From positions 1,798,001 through 1,862,000 of the forward strand of contig OZ244059.1 in the NCBI GenBank assembly GCA_965215385.1: a stretch of DNA of 64,000 nucleotides, read 5' to 3'. Both the position numbers and the translations under genes were made by a program. Origin of the DNA: JAPORY01 sp965215385. GTDB lineage: Bacteria; Pseudomonadota; Alphaproteobacteria; Rhodobacterales; Rhodobacteraceae. The notes under the pieces are model-generated. The model was given only the letters and a program-made list of their open reading frames with translations. It was not told where the DNA came from and did not search any database. Shown here in pieces: positions 18,135 through 27,200 of this stretch (positions are counted from its first letter, which is position 1; each line of letters begins with the position of its first letter).

Positions 18135-18456
18135 CTCAGAAAAACAGTCAAGTCCCATTACGCCACAAGCACCCGACATCCAACTGATCGTCCGATACGC
18201 CGTGGTGTCGAAACTCTTGGTATCGTCTTTCCATCATTAGATTGACGCGGATGATACCATGGAAATTTGGAATTTAAGACCTTTTACGTAAAATCCCCTA
18301 ACGGTTGGAAAATATAAAACCATTATAAATCAATGCCTTAGGCGATTCTTTCGACACAATAGAGACAAGATTTAACGAACTTTGCTATCAGTTAATGGTA
18401 TTGCCCCACCCGATCAACTAGATGGGGAAACTCCCATGAGCGCGAGCGCAATTTAT
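18135..18456. other. Intergenic region, nothing assigned
   Basis: 322 bases between two convergent genes. AT-rich tracts around 18270-18330 but no clear stem with T run and no coding frame. Confidence 0.4.
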
Positions 18457-19932
18457 TTACTTCGCTGGCGATGTGTCAGGCTTAACCCAGAAGAGCAAAA
18501 CTAAACCGATCAGAAATAACAATATCAGCGGCACGATCCCAAAGCGCTGACTTTGGGTTACGTCGGTAAAAATGGCGATCAGTGCTGGGGCCAAGAATGT
18601 CGTCGCTTTTCCACTCATCGCATAGAGCCCAAAGCCCTCAACCAGTCGAGCGTGCGCACATTGCCGCGTCAACATATGTCGACTTGAACTTTGCAAGACT
18701 CCGCCGGCGGCACCAATAACCAAACCCGCAAGTAGAAATAGTCGGTCTGGAAGCGTGGACTCTGGTTGCAAAGAAATTCCTAATACCGACACGGGTGTCA
18801 GCATCACAATCAGTGCCGACGTCAAAATCAACGACGCACAGCATCCAATGATCACCCGCTTGGGGCCAATCGCTCGGTCAATGTAGCCCCCAATCCAGCA
18901 AAAGACCGCCCCCGATAAGGCCGCCCCGATACCAAAAATACCAATCTCAAGAAGCGACCAACCCATCACCCCCGCAGCATAGATGCCACCAAAGGTATAT
19001 AACCCATTCAATCCATCGCGATAAAACATTGAGGCAAACAGGTACGCCGTAAAGCTTCCCTGGCGTGGCAAGCCACGCAATGTCTGCCAAAGTGCGACAA
19101 TGCCAGCCATCAGGTTAGAAGGTTTATGATGGGAAGCCCTTTCCTCCCTGACCCAAAGAAAGAATGGGATCATAAACACCACGAACCATACGGCGACAAA
19201 CGGCCCAACGATCCGAGTGTCAGAGCCACTCTGATTATCAAGCCCAAACAAGGGGATCAATCCAAGCACCGTACGACCGTCCGCTGCGACTTGAAAAAAT
19301 CCCAAAACAATTACTAGCGACAGTATGCCACCAGCATAACCTAACGCCCAACCCGTGCCCGAAATGCGACCCAGTTCGGGCTTCGGCGCAAGCGACGGCA
19401 AAAAGGCATTAGTAAAAACTGTTGCCATTTCCATCCCAACCAAACCGATTCCAAAAAAAACCAAAACGAGGGTAGGAGAAAAGGCCTCTGGGCTGCTCCA
19501 CCAAATACCCGTGGCCCCGATCACATAGAAGGCACTAAATAGCCAAATCCACGGCCGCCGCCGTGCCGCGCCGTCGGCAATAGATCCCAGTAGCGGCGCC
19601 AAAATTGCAATGGTCACCCCGCTAATCGTTAAGCCGTAACCCCACCAAACTTGCGCTTGCGCCGCCGCCGCCGATTCCGACCAACCAATCGCCATCAAGC
19701 TGTTTGCGGCGGTTTGGGCAAAATAAGGGCCAAAAATGAAGGTGAGCAATAACGTGTTATACGGCTGACTGGCCCAGTCAAAAAAATACCAGCCCCAAAT
19801 TCTCTTTCGAGTTGTAACTGAATCTTGGGGCAAAATACCTCTCTCCAGCGCGACCGGTTCGCGAAAGTGATCGCACTCCTTTAACCACTGCGGCTGCTGG
19901 CGTGCTTCTTCGTCGCTATTGTCTATTGCCAT
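18457..19932 (-). CDS. MFS transporter, Atg22/UMF1-like
   Basis: A 491-residue integral membrane protein with about twelve hydrophobic spans. The N-terminus carries IWGWYFFDWASQPYNTLLLT, the family motif WxxYDWAxSPYxT of UMF1/Atg22-type major facilitator proteins (yeast Atg22 exports amino acids from the vacuole). Later GSIADGAARRRPWIWLFSAF is the MFS loop 2-3 motif. I chose ATG 19932, which has an AAGG site, over the longer ATG 20040, which would overlap the divergent yggT gene. Substrate in bacteria is unknown. Confidence 0.82.
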   Translation of the reverse strand: MAIDNSDEEARQQPQWLKECDHFREPVALERGILPQDSVTTRKRIWGWYFFDWASQPYNTLLLTFIFGPYFAQTAANSLMAIGWSESAAAAQAQVWWGYGLTISGVTIAILAPLLGSIADGAARRRPWIWLFSAFYVIGATGIWWSSPEAFSPTLVLVFFGIGLVGMEMATVFTNAFLPSLAPKPELGRISGTGWALGYAGGILSLVIVLGFFQVAADGRTVLGLIPLFGLDNQSGSDTRIVGPFVAVWFVVFMIPFFLWVREERASHHKPSNLMAGIVALWQTLRGLPRQGSFTAYLFASMFYRDGLNGLYTFGGIYAAGVMGWSLLEIGIFGIGAALSGAVFCWIGGYIDRAIGPKRVIIGCCASLILTSALIVMLTPVSVLGISLQPESTLPDRLFLLAGLVIGAAGGVLQSSSRHMLTRQCAHARLVEGFGLYAMSGKATTFLAPALIAIFTDVTQSQRFGIVPLILLFLIGLVLLFWVKPDTSPAK

Positions 19933-19974
19933 TTCGCACCTTACGTCAAACCGCAGATATTTAGGAAAGCCACC

Positions 19975-20262
19975 ATGCTCGCGATCTACGGTCCACTGCA
20001 ACTCATCCTCAGCACCATTTATATCATCGTGATTATTCACGTTGTCATGAGTTGGTTAATCAATTTTCAGATTCTTAACGTTCGCCAAACAATTGTGGCG
20101 CAGATCTGGACCGGTCTTGAGCGCTTGCTAGAGCCTATCTATCATCCACTCCGCCGGTTTCTGCCCAATACCCATCCAATTGATCTTGCACCGTTGGTTG
20201 CCTTGATCATTATCATTTCCTTGCAAAGCTATATTCTACCAGTCATTTTTGGGTTTCAGTAA
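19975..20262 (+). CDS. yggT: YggT-family membrane protein
   Basis: A 95-residue protein with two membrane spans. IYIIVIIHVVMSWLINF at residues ~15-32 and, after LERLLEPIYHPLRRFLP, a second span PLVALIIIISLQSYILP. The motif between spans (LxxPI.PLRRFLP) is diagnostic for YggT. These proteins are linked to cell division factor placement or osmotic response in other bacteria; role here is unproven. AGGAAAG ribosome site. Divergent from the MFS gene. Confidence 0.9.
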   Translation: MLAIYGPLQLILSTIYIIVIIHVVMSWLINFQILNVRQTIVAQIWTGLERLLEPIYHPLRRFLPNTHPIDLAPLVALIIIISLQSYILPVIFGFQ

Positions 20263-20580
20263 GCCGCAGCAATATCGGTTCGAATCCGCCTTCGTGCATC
20301 GTGGGGCGGCGTTCTTGCCGGCAGGAATTTGTGCCGGTCTGTCGGGCGACTCAGCACTCTGAGATTCGGCATCAAGGTGCAGTCCGTTTGCCATTAAGAG
20401 CTTGGAACGGCATTGTCGCGTACGACAATGTACGGGTTAGGTTTGGCACGATCATCCGAAAGCTGTTCCGCTGGGCAAACCGCCGTGCCTTTTTCCCCCG
20501 CTTCTTTCCGATAGTTCGAACTTGCTACCAACCGCGGTTAACACTAGATTGGGTTAGGAACTCGGGTGGAAAGGTTTCGC
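20263..20580. other. Intergenic region, nothing assigned
   Basis: 318 bases. A short segment near 20277-20291 (GGTTCGAATCC) looks like a tRNA T arm but no acceptor or anticodon stem goes with it. An 117-codon plus-strand frame has no recognisable features. Confidence 0.35.
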
Positions 20581-21561
20581 ATGTCAAAATTAGCCACTGT
20601 CTACGGCGGTTCTGGATTCATCGGTCGCTACATCGTGCGCCAATTGGCCAGTGACGGATGGCGGGTGCGCATCGCCGTTCGCCGCCCCAATGAAGCCCTC
20701 TTTGCCAAAACCTACGGCGTTGTCGGCCAAGTTGAACCCTGTGCCTGTAACGTTCGACAAGATGCATCCGTTCAAAATGCCATGCTTGGCGCGGATGCCG
20801 TCGTTAACTGTGTCGGAATCTTGGCCGAGGCGGGTAAGAATACCTTTGCAGCCGTGCAAGCTGCGGCACCCGAACGCATCGCAAGACTCGCGGCGGCGCA
20901 CGGTATTACCGCTTTTGTTAATCTGTCAGCCATCGGTGCCGATCCCGATGCGACTAGTCACTATAGTCGCACCAAAGCTGCCGGCGATGCCGCCGTCCAA
21001 CGCCAAATCCCCACGGCCGTCATTCTACGACCCTCAATCGTCTTTGGCCCCGAAGACCAATTTTTCAATCGATTTGCCGCTATGACACAATGGAACGGTA
21101 TCCTTCCAATTGTTGGTGCCAAAACAAAATTTCAGCCCGTCTATGTCGATGACGTCGCCAAAGTTGCAGCCAGGGCCGTGCGCGGTCAAGTGCCGGCGGG
21201 AATCTATGAATTAGGGGGGCCGGAGATTAAAACCTTTCAAGAACTAATGGCGCAGATGCTAACAATTATCCGTCGCCGCCGTGCGGTTGTTAATCTTCCG
21301 CTCCCCATCGCCAAACTCATGGGGGTAGTTTTTGATACCGCTAGTTCAGTGAGCCAGGGTCTAATTCCCGCACCAATTACCCGCGATCAAGTTCGCAACT
21401 TAACGCGGGATAATGTCGTCGCTAGCGACGCAATGGGCTTTGCGGAACTTGGCATAACGCCAACCGCGCTTGATGCCGTCTTGCCCGAATATCTCTGGCG
21501 CTTTCGTCCCGCTGGTCAATTCACCGAGATCAAAGAATCAGCCCAAAACATTCGTTCCTGA
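20581..21561 (+). CDS. Complex I NDUFA9-like NAD(P)-binding protein
   Basis: A 326-residue atypical SDR. MSKLATVYGGSGFIGRYIVR has the GGSGFIG nucleotide-binding loop used by the NDUFA9 (complex I accessory subunit) family of alphaproteobacteria and mitochondria. Other family features: ADAVVNCVGILAEAGKNTFA, HGITAFVNLSAIGAD, ILRPSIVFGPEDQFFNRFA and FQPVYVDDVAKVAARA, then YELGGPEIKTFQELM. In place of the catalytic YxxxK is HYSRTKAAGD. ATG 20581 is preferred because GGAAAGG precedes it. The last 24 bases overlap the end of uppP, on the opposite strand. Likely associated with respiratory complex I. Confidence 0.88.
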   Translation: MSKLATVYGGSGFIGRYIVRQLASDGWRVRIAVRRPNEALFAKTYGVVGQVEPCACNVRQDASVQNAMLGADAVVNCVGILAEAGKNTFAAVQAAAPERIARLAAAHGITAFVNLSAIGADPDATSHYSRTKAAGDAAVQRQIPTAVILRPSIVFGPEDQFFNRFAAMTQWNGILPIVGAKTKFQPVYVDDVAKVAARAVRGQVPAGIYELGGPEIKTFQELMAQMLTIIRRRRAVVNLPLPIAKLMGVVFDTASSVSQGLIPAPITRDQVRNLTRDNVVASDAMGFAELGITPTALDAVLPEYLWRFRPAGQFTEIKESAQNIRS

Positions 21562-22365
21562 ACTACCGTAACCGATAATCAACAAAACTATCCCGAGAAG
21601 TACTCGATAGGCGACAAAGGGCGTATAACTAAATCTCTGCAGCATGCGCATCATGATGGCAATCGAAACCAGCGCGGCAACGAATGCGAACAGCGCAGCG
21701 ACAAAGCCAGAACCGAGGGCCGCAATATCACCTTGCATCACCGCTTGCCATAAAACAGCGGTGCCTGAGGCAACAATCGCCGGGATCGACATCAGCATTG
21801 CCAATCGAGCCGCCGCGACCCGATCATAGCCAAGATACCGCGCAGCACTGATTACAACCCCCGACCGCGACGCGCCAGGAAACAACGCAATCGCTTGCCA
21901 TAACCCCATGGCTACTGCGTGATTTAGCCGCCAACGGCTGACGACACGCTCTTGGCTGCCGGTTTGATCAGCCCAATACAAAATTATCCCGAAAATGATC
22001 ATGGTCCAACCAATCACCACAATTGATCGAAGGGAATGAATCCAACCCGTCCACAGCAAAACCGCACCGGCAATTAGCAACGGCAGCGTTGCGATCAGCA
22101 GGCAGAGCGCAAAAAAAGCGTCTGGACGGTCGACGCGGCCAAGACAAAGACGACCGCCCCCCGCAAGCCCCATGCGGACATCGGACCAAAAATAAATGAC
22201 GACGGCAAACAACGTGCCAACATGAACCGCAACATCAATCAAGAGACCTTGATCCCGCAATGCCGTGAGTTCTGAAACCAAGATCAAATGCGCCGACGAG
22301 GATACCGGCAAGAATTCAGTTAAACCTTGGAGGACGGCAATTAAAATTAACTGCAAGATCGGCAT
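21538..22365 (-). CDS. uppP: Undecaprenyl-diphosphatase
   Basis: A 275-residue polytopic inner-membrane phosphatase that recycles the undecaprenyl carrier of peptidoglycan synthesis and confers bacitracin tolerance. The active-site regions are present: VLQGLTEFLPVSSSAHLILV (the (E/Q)xxxE box and SSSxH) near the N-terminus and LFPGASRSGVVISAARYLGY (PGxSRSG) near residues 160-180. About eight hydrophobic segments. The ATG at 22365 gives the usual MPILQLILIAVLQGLTEF start. Works in the same pathway as mtgA further along. Confidence 0.95.
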   Translation of the reverse strand: MPILQLILIAVLQGLTEFLPVSSSAHLILVSELTALRDQGLLIDVAVHVGTLFAVVIYFWSDVRMGLAGGGRLCLGRVDRPDAFFALCLLIATLPLLIAGAVLLWTGWIHSLRSIVVIGWTMIIFGIILYWADQTGSQERVVSRWRLNHAVAMGLWQAIALFPGASRSGVVISAARYLGYDRVAAARLAMLMSIPAIVASGTAVLWQAVMQGDIAALGSGFVAALFAFVAALVSIAIMMRMLQRFSYTPFVAYRVLLGIVLLIIGYGSSGTNVLG

Positions 22366-22639
22366 CAACACCCAGTCCAAGTCAACTCGTTACTCATTCA
22401 TTATCACCCATTATCACCAAAATCACCCCACGGTACTCACTGTCAGAACCGAAGCGATGATTTAGGTCCGCTTTGTGCCCTATTCTGGCGTATCAATTTG
22501 CCCACCATCTCCTTTCTCCCAAAGCTCCCCATATAATAGGTCAGCACTGCTGTCTTTTCCTAAAATCTTTTTGCTGCTAGACTCGCCTTGAGTGTTGCTT
22601 TCACACTTCATAACCACAGGGAATGCATCCGTGTCTAGC

Positions 22640-24073
22640 ATGTTGAAGTTCGTCGATATTAAGCGCGAAATGCCAGAATTGCGACTCGCAGAATTGCGTG
22701 CGAAAGATTTCGACGAAATCTATGAACAATATTTGCCGGCCCCCGCACAAGAGCAGGCCAGCCGCTGCAGTCAATGCGGGGTTCCCTATTGTCAAACTCA
22801 TTGTCCTCTGCACAATAACATCCCCGACTGGCTGATGTTAACGGCACAAGGCCGCCTGCAAGAAGCCTATGAATTATCCCAAGCCACAAACACCTTTCCT
22901 GAAATCTGCGGCCGAATCTGCCCCCAAGACCGTCTCTGCGAGGGAAGTTGTGTTATTGAGCAAGCAGGGCATGGGACCGTCACAATTGGTGCTGTCGAAA
23001 AATATCTCACCGACACCGCTTGGCAACAAGGTTGGGTCAAGGAACTCAAGCCAAGATTTGAACGCCGCGAATCCGTCGCTATTATCGGTGCGGGGCCAGG
23101 CGGCTTAGCGGCCGCCGAGTGTCTTCGAACAGCCGGTCTACAAGTCACCGTCTACGACCGCTATGACCGCGCTGGTGGCCTGCTGACCTACGGGATTCCT
23201 AACTTCAAGCTACAAAAGGATGTTGTCATGCGACGCATCCAACATCTTGCCGATGGCGGCGTGAATTTTGTCCTCAACTGTGACATCGACGCCGCGCATT
23301 TTCAACAGCTGCGACAAGAGAATAGGGCAACAATTATTGCCACCGGGGTCTATCAGTCGCGAGACCTTGATATTCATGGAGCTGACGCTGCGGGGGTCGT
23401 TAAAGCCGTCGATTATCTCACCGCTTCTAACCGCAAGAGTTTTGGCGACAACGTGCCAGAATTTGATTCCGGGATTCTAAATGCCGAGCACAAACGCGTC
23501 GTTGTCATCGGCGGCGGTGATACCGCAATGGATTGTGTACGCACCGCGGTTCGCCAAGGGGCAAAAACGGTAACCTGTCTCTATCGCCGGGATCGAAAAA
23601 ACATGCCTGGTTCCCTGCGGGAAGTTGCCAATGCCGAAGCTGAAGGGGTCGTTTTTAAGTGGCTTAGTTCACCAATCGCCTTGCAGGTACGGTTGACAGA
23701 AGCGCAGAAAAGCACTGCACAGGTTGAGTCGGTATCGGCACAACGCATGCGATTAAGTGCGGCGGATTCGTCCGGGCGACAGGCACCTGAACCGATTCCG
23801 AACACAAATTTTATACAAGAAGCCGATCTCGTCATCAAGGCGCTCGGTTTCGAACCTGAGAATTTACCGCACCTCTTCGACGAACCCGCGCTCGCGGTCA
23901 CCCCGTGGGGAACCATAACAGCGGCGGCGAGTTCGGGAAAGACTTCGCTTGCGGGCGTATATGCTATCGGCGACATCGTTCGCGGTGCCTCTCTTGTCGT
24001 CTGGGCTATTCGCGACGGGCGTGATTGTGCACAAGCAATCATAACCGCACTAAACGAGAAAGTTGCCGCCTGA
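22640..24073 (+). CDS. gltD: Glutamate synthase [NADPH] small (beta) subunit
   Basis: A 477-residue flavoprotein that takes electrons from NADPH and passes them to the large subunit. N-terminal low-potential Fe-S cluster cysteines: CSQCGVPYCQTHCPLHNNIP and CGRICPQDRLCEGSC. FAD site AIIGAGPGGLAAAECLR; NADPH site VVVIGGGDTAMDCVRTAVRQ followed by the arginines in CLYRRDRKNMPGS; end of FAD domain GVYAIGDIVRGASLVVWAIR. ATG 22640 gives the usual MLKFVDIKREMP start. It stands upstream of gltB; most bacteria have gltB first. Confidence 0.95.
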   Translation: MLKFVDIKREMPELRLAELRAKDFDEIYEQYLPAPAQEQASRCSQCGVPYCQTHCPLHNNIPDWLMLTAQGRLQEAYELSQATNTFPEICGRICPQDRLCEGSCVIEQAGHGTVTIGAVEKYLTDTAWQQGWVKELKPRFERRESVAIIGAGPGGLAAAECLRTAGLQVTVYDRYDRAGGLLTYGIPNFKLQKDVVMRRIQHLADGGVNFVLNCDIDAAHFQQLRQENRATIIATGVYQSRDLDIHGADAAGVVKAVDYLTASNRKSFGDNVPEFDSGILNAEHKRVVVIGGGDTAMDCVRTAVRQGAKTVTCLYRRDRKNMPGSLREVANAEAEGVVFKWLSSPIALQVRLTEAQKSTAQVESVSAQRMRLSAADSSGRQAPEPIPNTNFIQEADLVIKALGFEPENLPHLFDEPALAVTPWGTITAAASSGKTSLAGVYAIGDIVRGASLVVWAIRDGRDCAQAIITALNEKVAA

Positions 24074-24250
24074 ATGTCGCCCGTCGCATCTTTGCAAGAT
24101 CACGCACGTCTGCGACAACGAGCAATGAGGGCTATGGCACATCTCGAACCGGTAAGAAACCGCAGATGAATCGTGAGAGTAGGATTGCTAACCAACAACA
24201 TTTGCGAGGCAAGTCGCCGCGCCTGAATGGACCGAAGGTAAATCTAATAT

Positions 24251-24284
24251 TGACATAATTGGGCCGCGCTCAAAGGACATTCCA
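24251..24284 (+). promoter_or_regulatory. Leader and ribosome-binding site of gltB
   Basis: A TTGACA hexamer at 24251 and AAAGGACATTCC directly before ATG 24285. The hexamer is too near the start to be the -35 of a leadered promoter with usual spacing unless the start point is within 10 bases of the ATG, so only the AAGGA ribosome site is firm. The 211-base gap between gltD and gltB has no other assigned element. Confidence 0.35.
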
Positions 24285-27200
24285 ATGCAAAAAATCACCA
24301 AAAATTGGGCGAAAACTGAAGCCGCTAAGCGTCAACGTTGCGCCGATTTCGGTTTGTATCGAAGCCAAGATGAACATGCCGCCTGCGGCGTCGGTTTGGT
24401 CGTCTCGCTCAACGGCAAGAAGAGCCGAAAGGTCGTTGAAAAAGGAATTAAGGCCCTCAAGGCGGTCTGGCATCGCGGTGCCGTTGATGCCGACGGGAAA
24501 ACCGGCGACGGTGCTGGATTGCACCTCGAAATGCCAGTCGGATATTTTCGTCATCAGATTGAGCGCACCGGTCACACGCCCGATAAAGAGCGCCTCATCG
24601 CGGTGGGTCAGGTCTTTCTACCGCGAACCGACTTGGGGGCACAGGAAACCTGCCGAGCGATTGTCGAGAGCGAAATTCTCCGAATGGGTTACTACATATA
24701 CGGCTGGCGCCATGTGCCGGTCAATGTGAGTGTCCTCGGCGACAAGGCCAATGCGACCCGCCCAGAAATTGAGCAAATCCTCCTCGCGAACTCAAAGGGA
24801 ACCAGTCAAGAAACATTCGAGCGCGAACTATACGTAACTAGACGCCGGATCGAGAAAGCGGCCGTGGCAGCTGGCATCAACGACTTCTACATCGCTTCAC
24901 TCAGTTGTCGATCAATCATTTACAAGGGAATGATGCTAGCCGAACAGGTTGCCGAGTTTTACCCCGACCTGCTTGATCCCCGATTCAAGAGTTCATTCGC
25001 TATCTATCATCAGCGATACTCAACCAACACCTTTCCGCAATGGTGGCTCGCCCAACCCTTTCGAACCCTTGCCCATAACGGCGAAATAAATACGCTCAAA
25101 GGCAACATCAATTGGATGCGAAGCCACGAGATTCGCATGGCATCTGCAGCCTTTGGTGAGATGGCAGAAGACATCAAGCCGATTGTTCCGAACGGCTCAT
25201 CTGACAGTGCCGCGCTTGATGCGGTATTCGAAGTGTTGGTGCGAGCGGGTCGCAGTGCGCCGATGGCGAAAACGATGCTTGTACCAGAGACGTGGTCGAA
25301 GCAAACCATCGAACTCCCGCAAGCTTGGAAGGATATGTACTCCTATTGTAACTCGGTCATGGAGCCGTGGGATGGACCCGCAGCTCTCGCAATGACTGAC
25401 GGGCGCTGGGTCTGTGCGGGTCTTGATCGCAATGGCTTGCGCCCCCTTCGCTATGTCGTAACCGGAGAGGGGCTACTAATTGCCGGCTCCGAAATTGGCA
25501 TGGTCGCGGTCGACGAGGCAACAGTGACCGAAAAAGGGGCTTTAGGTCCCGGTCAAATGATCGCGGTCGACACCAAAAAGGGCAAGCTGTATCACGATGC
25601 CGACCTTAAAGATAAGCTCGCAAAATCGCAGCCTTTTGGCGAATGGGTCGGTAAAATTAATGATCTATCCGATATACTGAACCACATCGCCGAACGTTCA
25701 ATTTTTTCTGGAAACGCGCTGCGGCAGAGACAGATTGCTGCTGGCTATACGATTGAAGAAATTGAACATATCTTGGTGCCGATGGCAGAAGAAGGCAAAG
25801 AAGCGGTTGCATCAATGGGGGACGATACGCCACCCGCAGTGCTCTCCGAACGGTACCGTCCGCTCAGCCACTTCTTTCGGCAGAACTTTAGTCAGGTCAC
25901 CAACCCCCCAATCGACAGCCTTCGAGAGTACCGTGTGATGAGTCTTAAAACTCGCTTCGGCAATCTCAAAAATGTCTTGGACGAAGATAGTTCGCAAACG
26001 GAAATCATCGTCCTCGACAGTCCATTTCTTGGGAATTCACAATGGCAATGTCTACTTGAGAGCTTCAATACCCCGGCCGTCGAAATCGACTGCACCTTTG
26101 CCGCAAACGACGGCACGTTGAGTGCCGATCTTGAGCGGATTCGGTCAGAATGTGAAGACGCCGTGCGCTCTGGTGCTGGGCATTTAGTGTTAACCGATAC
26201 ACTGTCCAACGAGGAGAGGATTGCGATCCCGATGATACTCGCAACCTCGGCGGTGCACAGTCATCTCATTCGGCAAGGATTGCGAACCTTCTGTTCGCTG
26301 ATGGTGAGAAGTGCCGAGTGTATTGATCCCCACTACTTCGCTGTTCTCATTGGTTGCGGCGCGACGGTGGTTAATCCTTATCTAGCGGAGGACTCGCTTG
26401 CTGATCGAATTGAGCGCGGACTAATCAACGGCAATCTGACCAGCGCAATAGCCCGCTACCGTGAGGCGATCAATCAAGGCTTACTGAAAATCATGGCGAA
26501 AATGGGCATTTCGGTAATTTCGTCCTATCGCGGCGGGATTAATTTCGAAGCAATCGGCCTCTCACGCTCAATGTGTGCCGAGTATTTTCCCGGGATTGCT
26601 TCACGTATCTCAGGTATCGGCGTCATCGGTATTCAGCGAAAGGCCGAGAAAATCCATGCGCAAGCGTGGAAATCGGATGCAGGGGTCCTGCCAATCGGCG
26701 GTTTCTACAAAGTTAGAGCCGCCGGTGAAACCCACGCGTGGGAAGCCACGGCGATGCACTTGCTACAGACGGCTTGCCGGGAAGGCTCGTTTAAGCTCTG
26801 GAAGAAGTACTCGGAAAAGATGCAATCGGCACCGCCGATACATCTTCGTGATCTCCTCGACATCAAACCCGTTGGCAAAGCCATTCCGCTAGAGGAGGTT
26901 GAAAGTATCACCACAATCCGCCAGCGGTTTGTAACGCCGGGAATGTCACTAGGGGCCTTATCCCCGGAAGCACATAAAACCCTAAATGTCGCGATGAATC
27001 GAATCGGCGCCAAGTCGGACAGCGGTGAAGGGGGCGAAGACCCAGAGCATTTCGTACTTGCGGCTAACGGCGACAATCCATCGGCAAAAATCAAACAGGT
27101 TGCGTCGGGTCGCTTTGGCGTAACTGCCGAGTATCTCAATCATTGCGAAGAACTTGAGATCAAGATTGCGCAAGGTGCTAAACCCGGGGAAGGCGGGCAG

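Noticed and set aside
20270..20310. tRNA T arm (GGTTCGAATCC)
   Set aside because: No partner stems; the sequence begins inside the end of yggT.
24025..24258. Small gene between gltD and gltB
   Set aside because: The frame starts inside the end of gltD and has a basic low-information sequence with no support.
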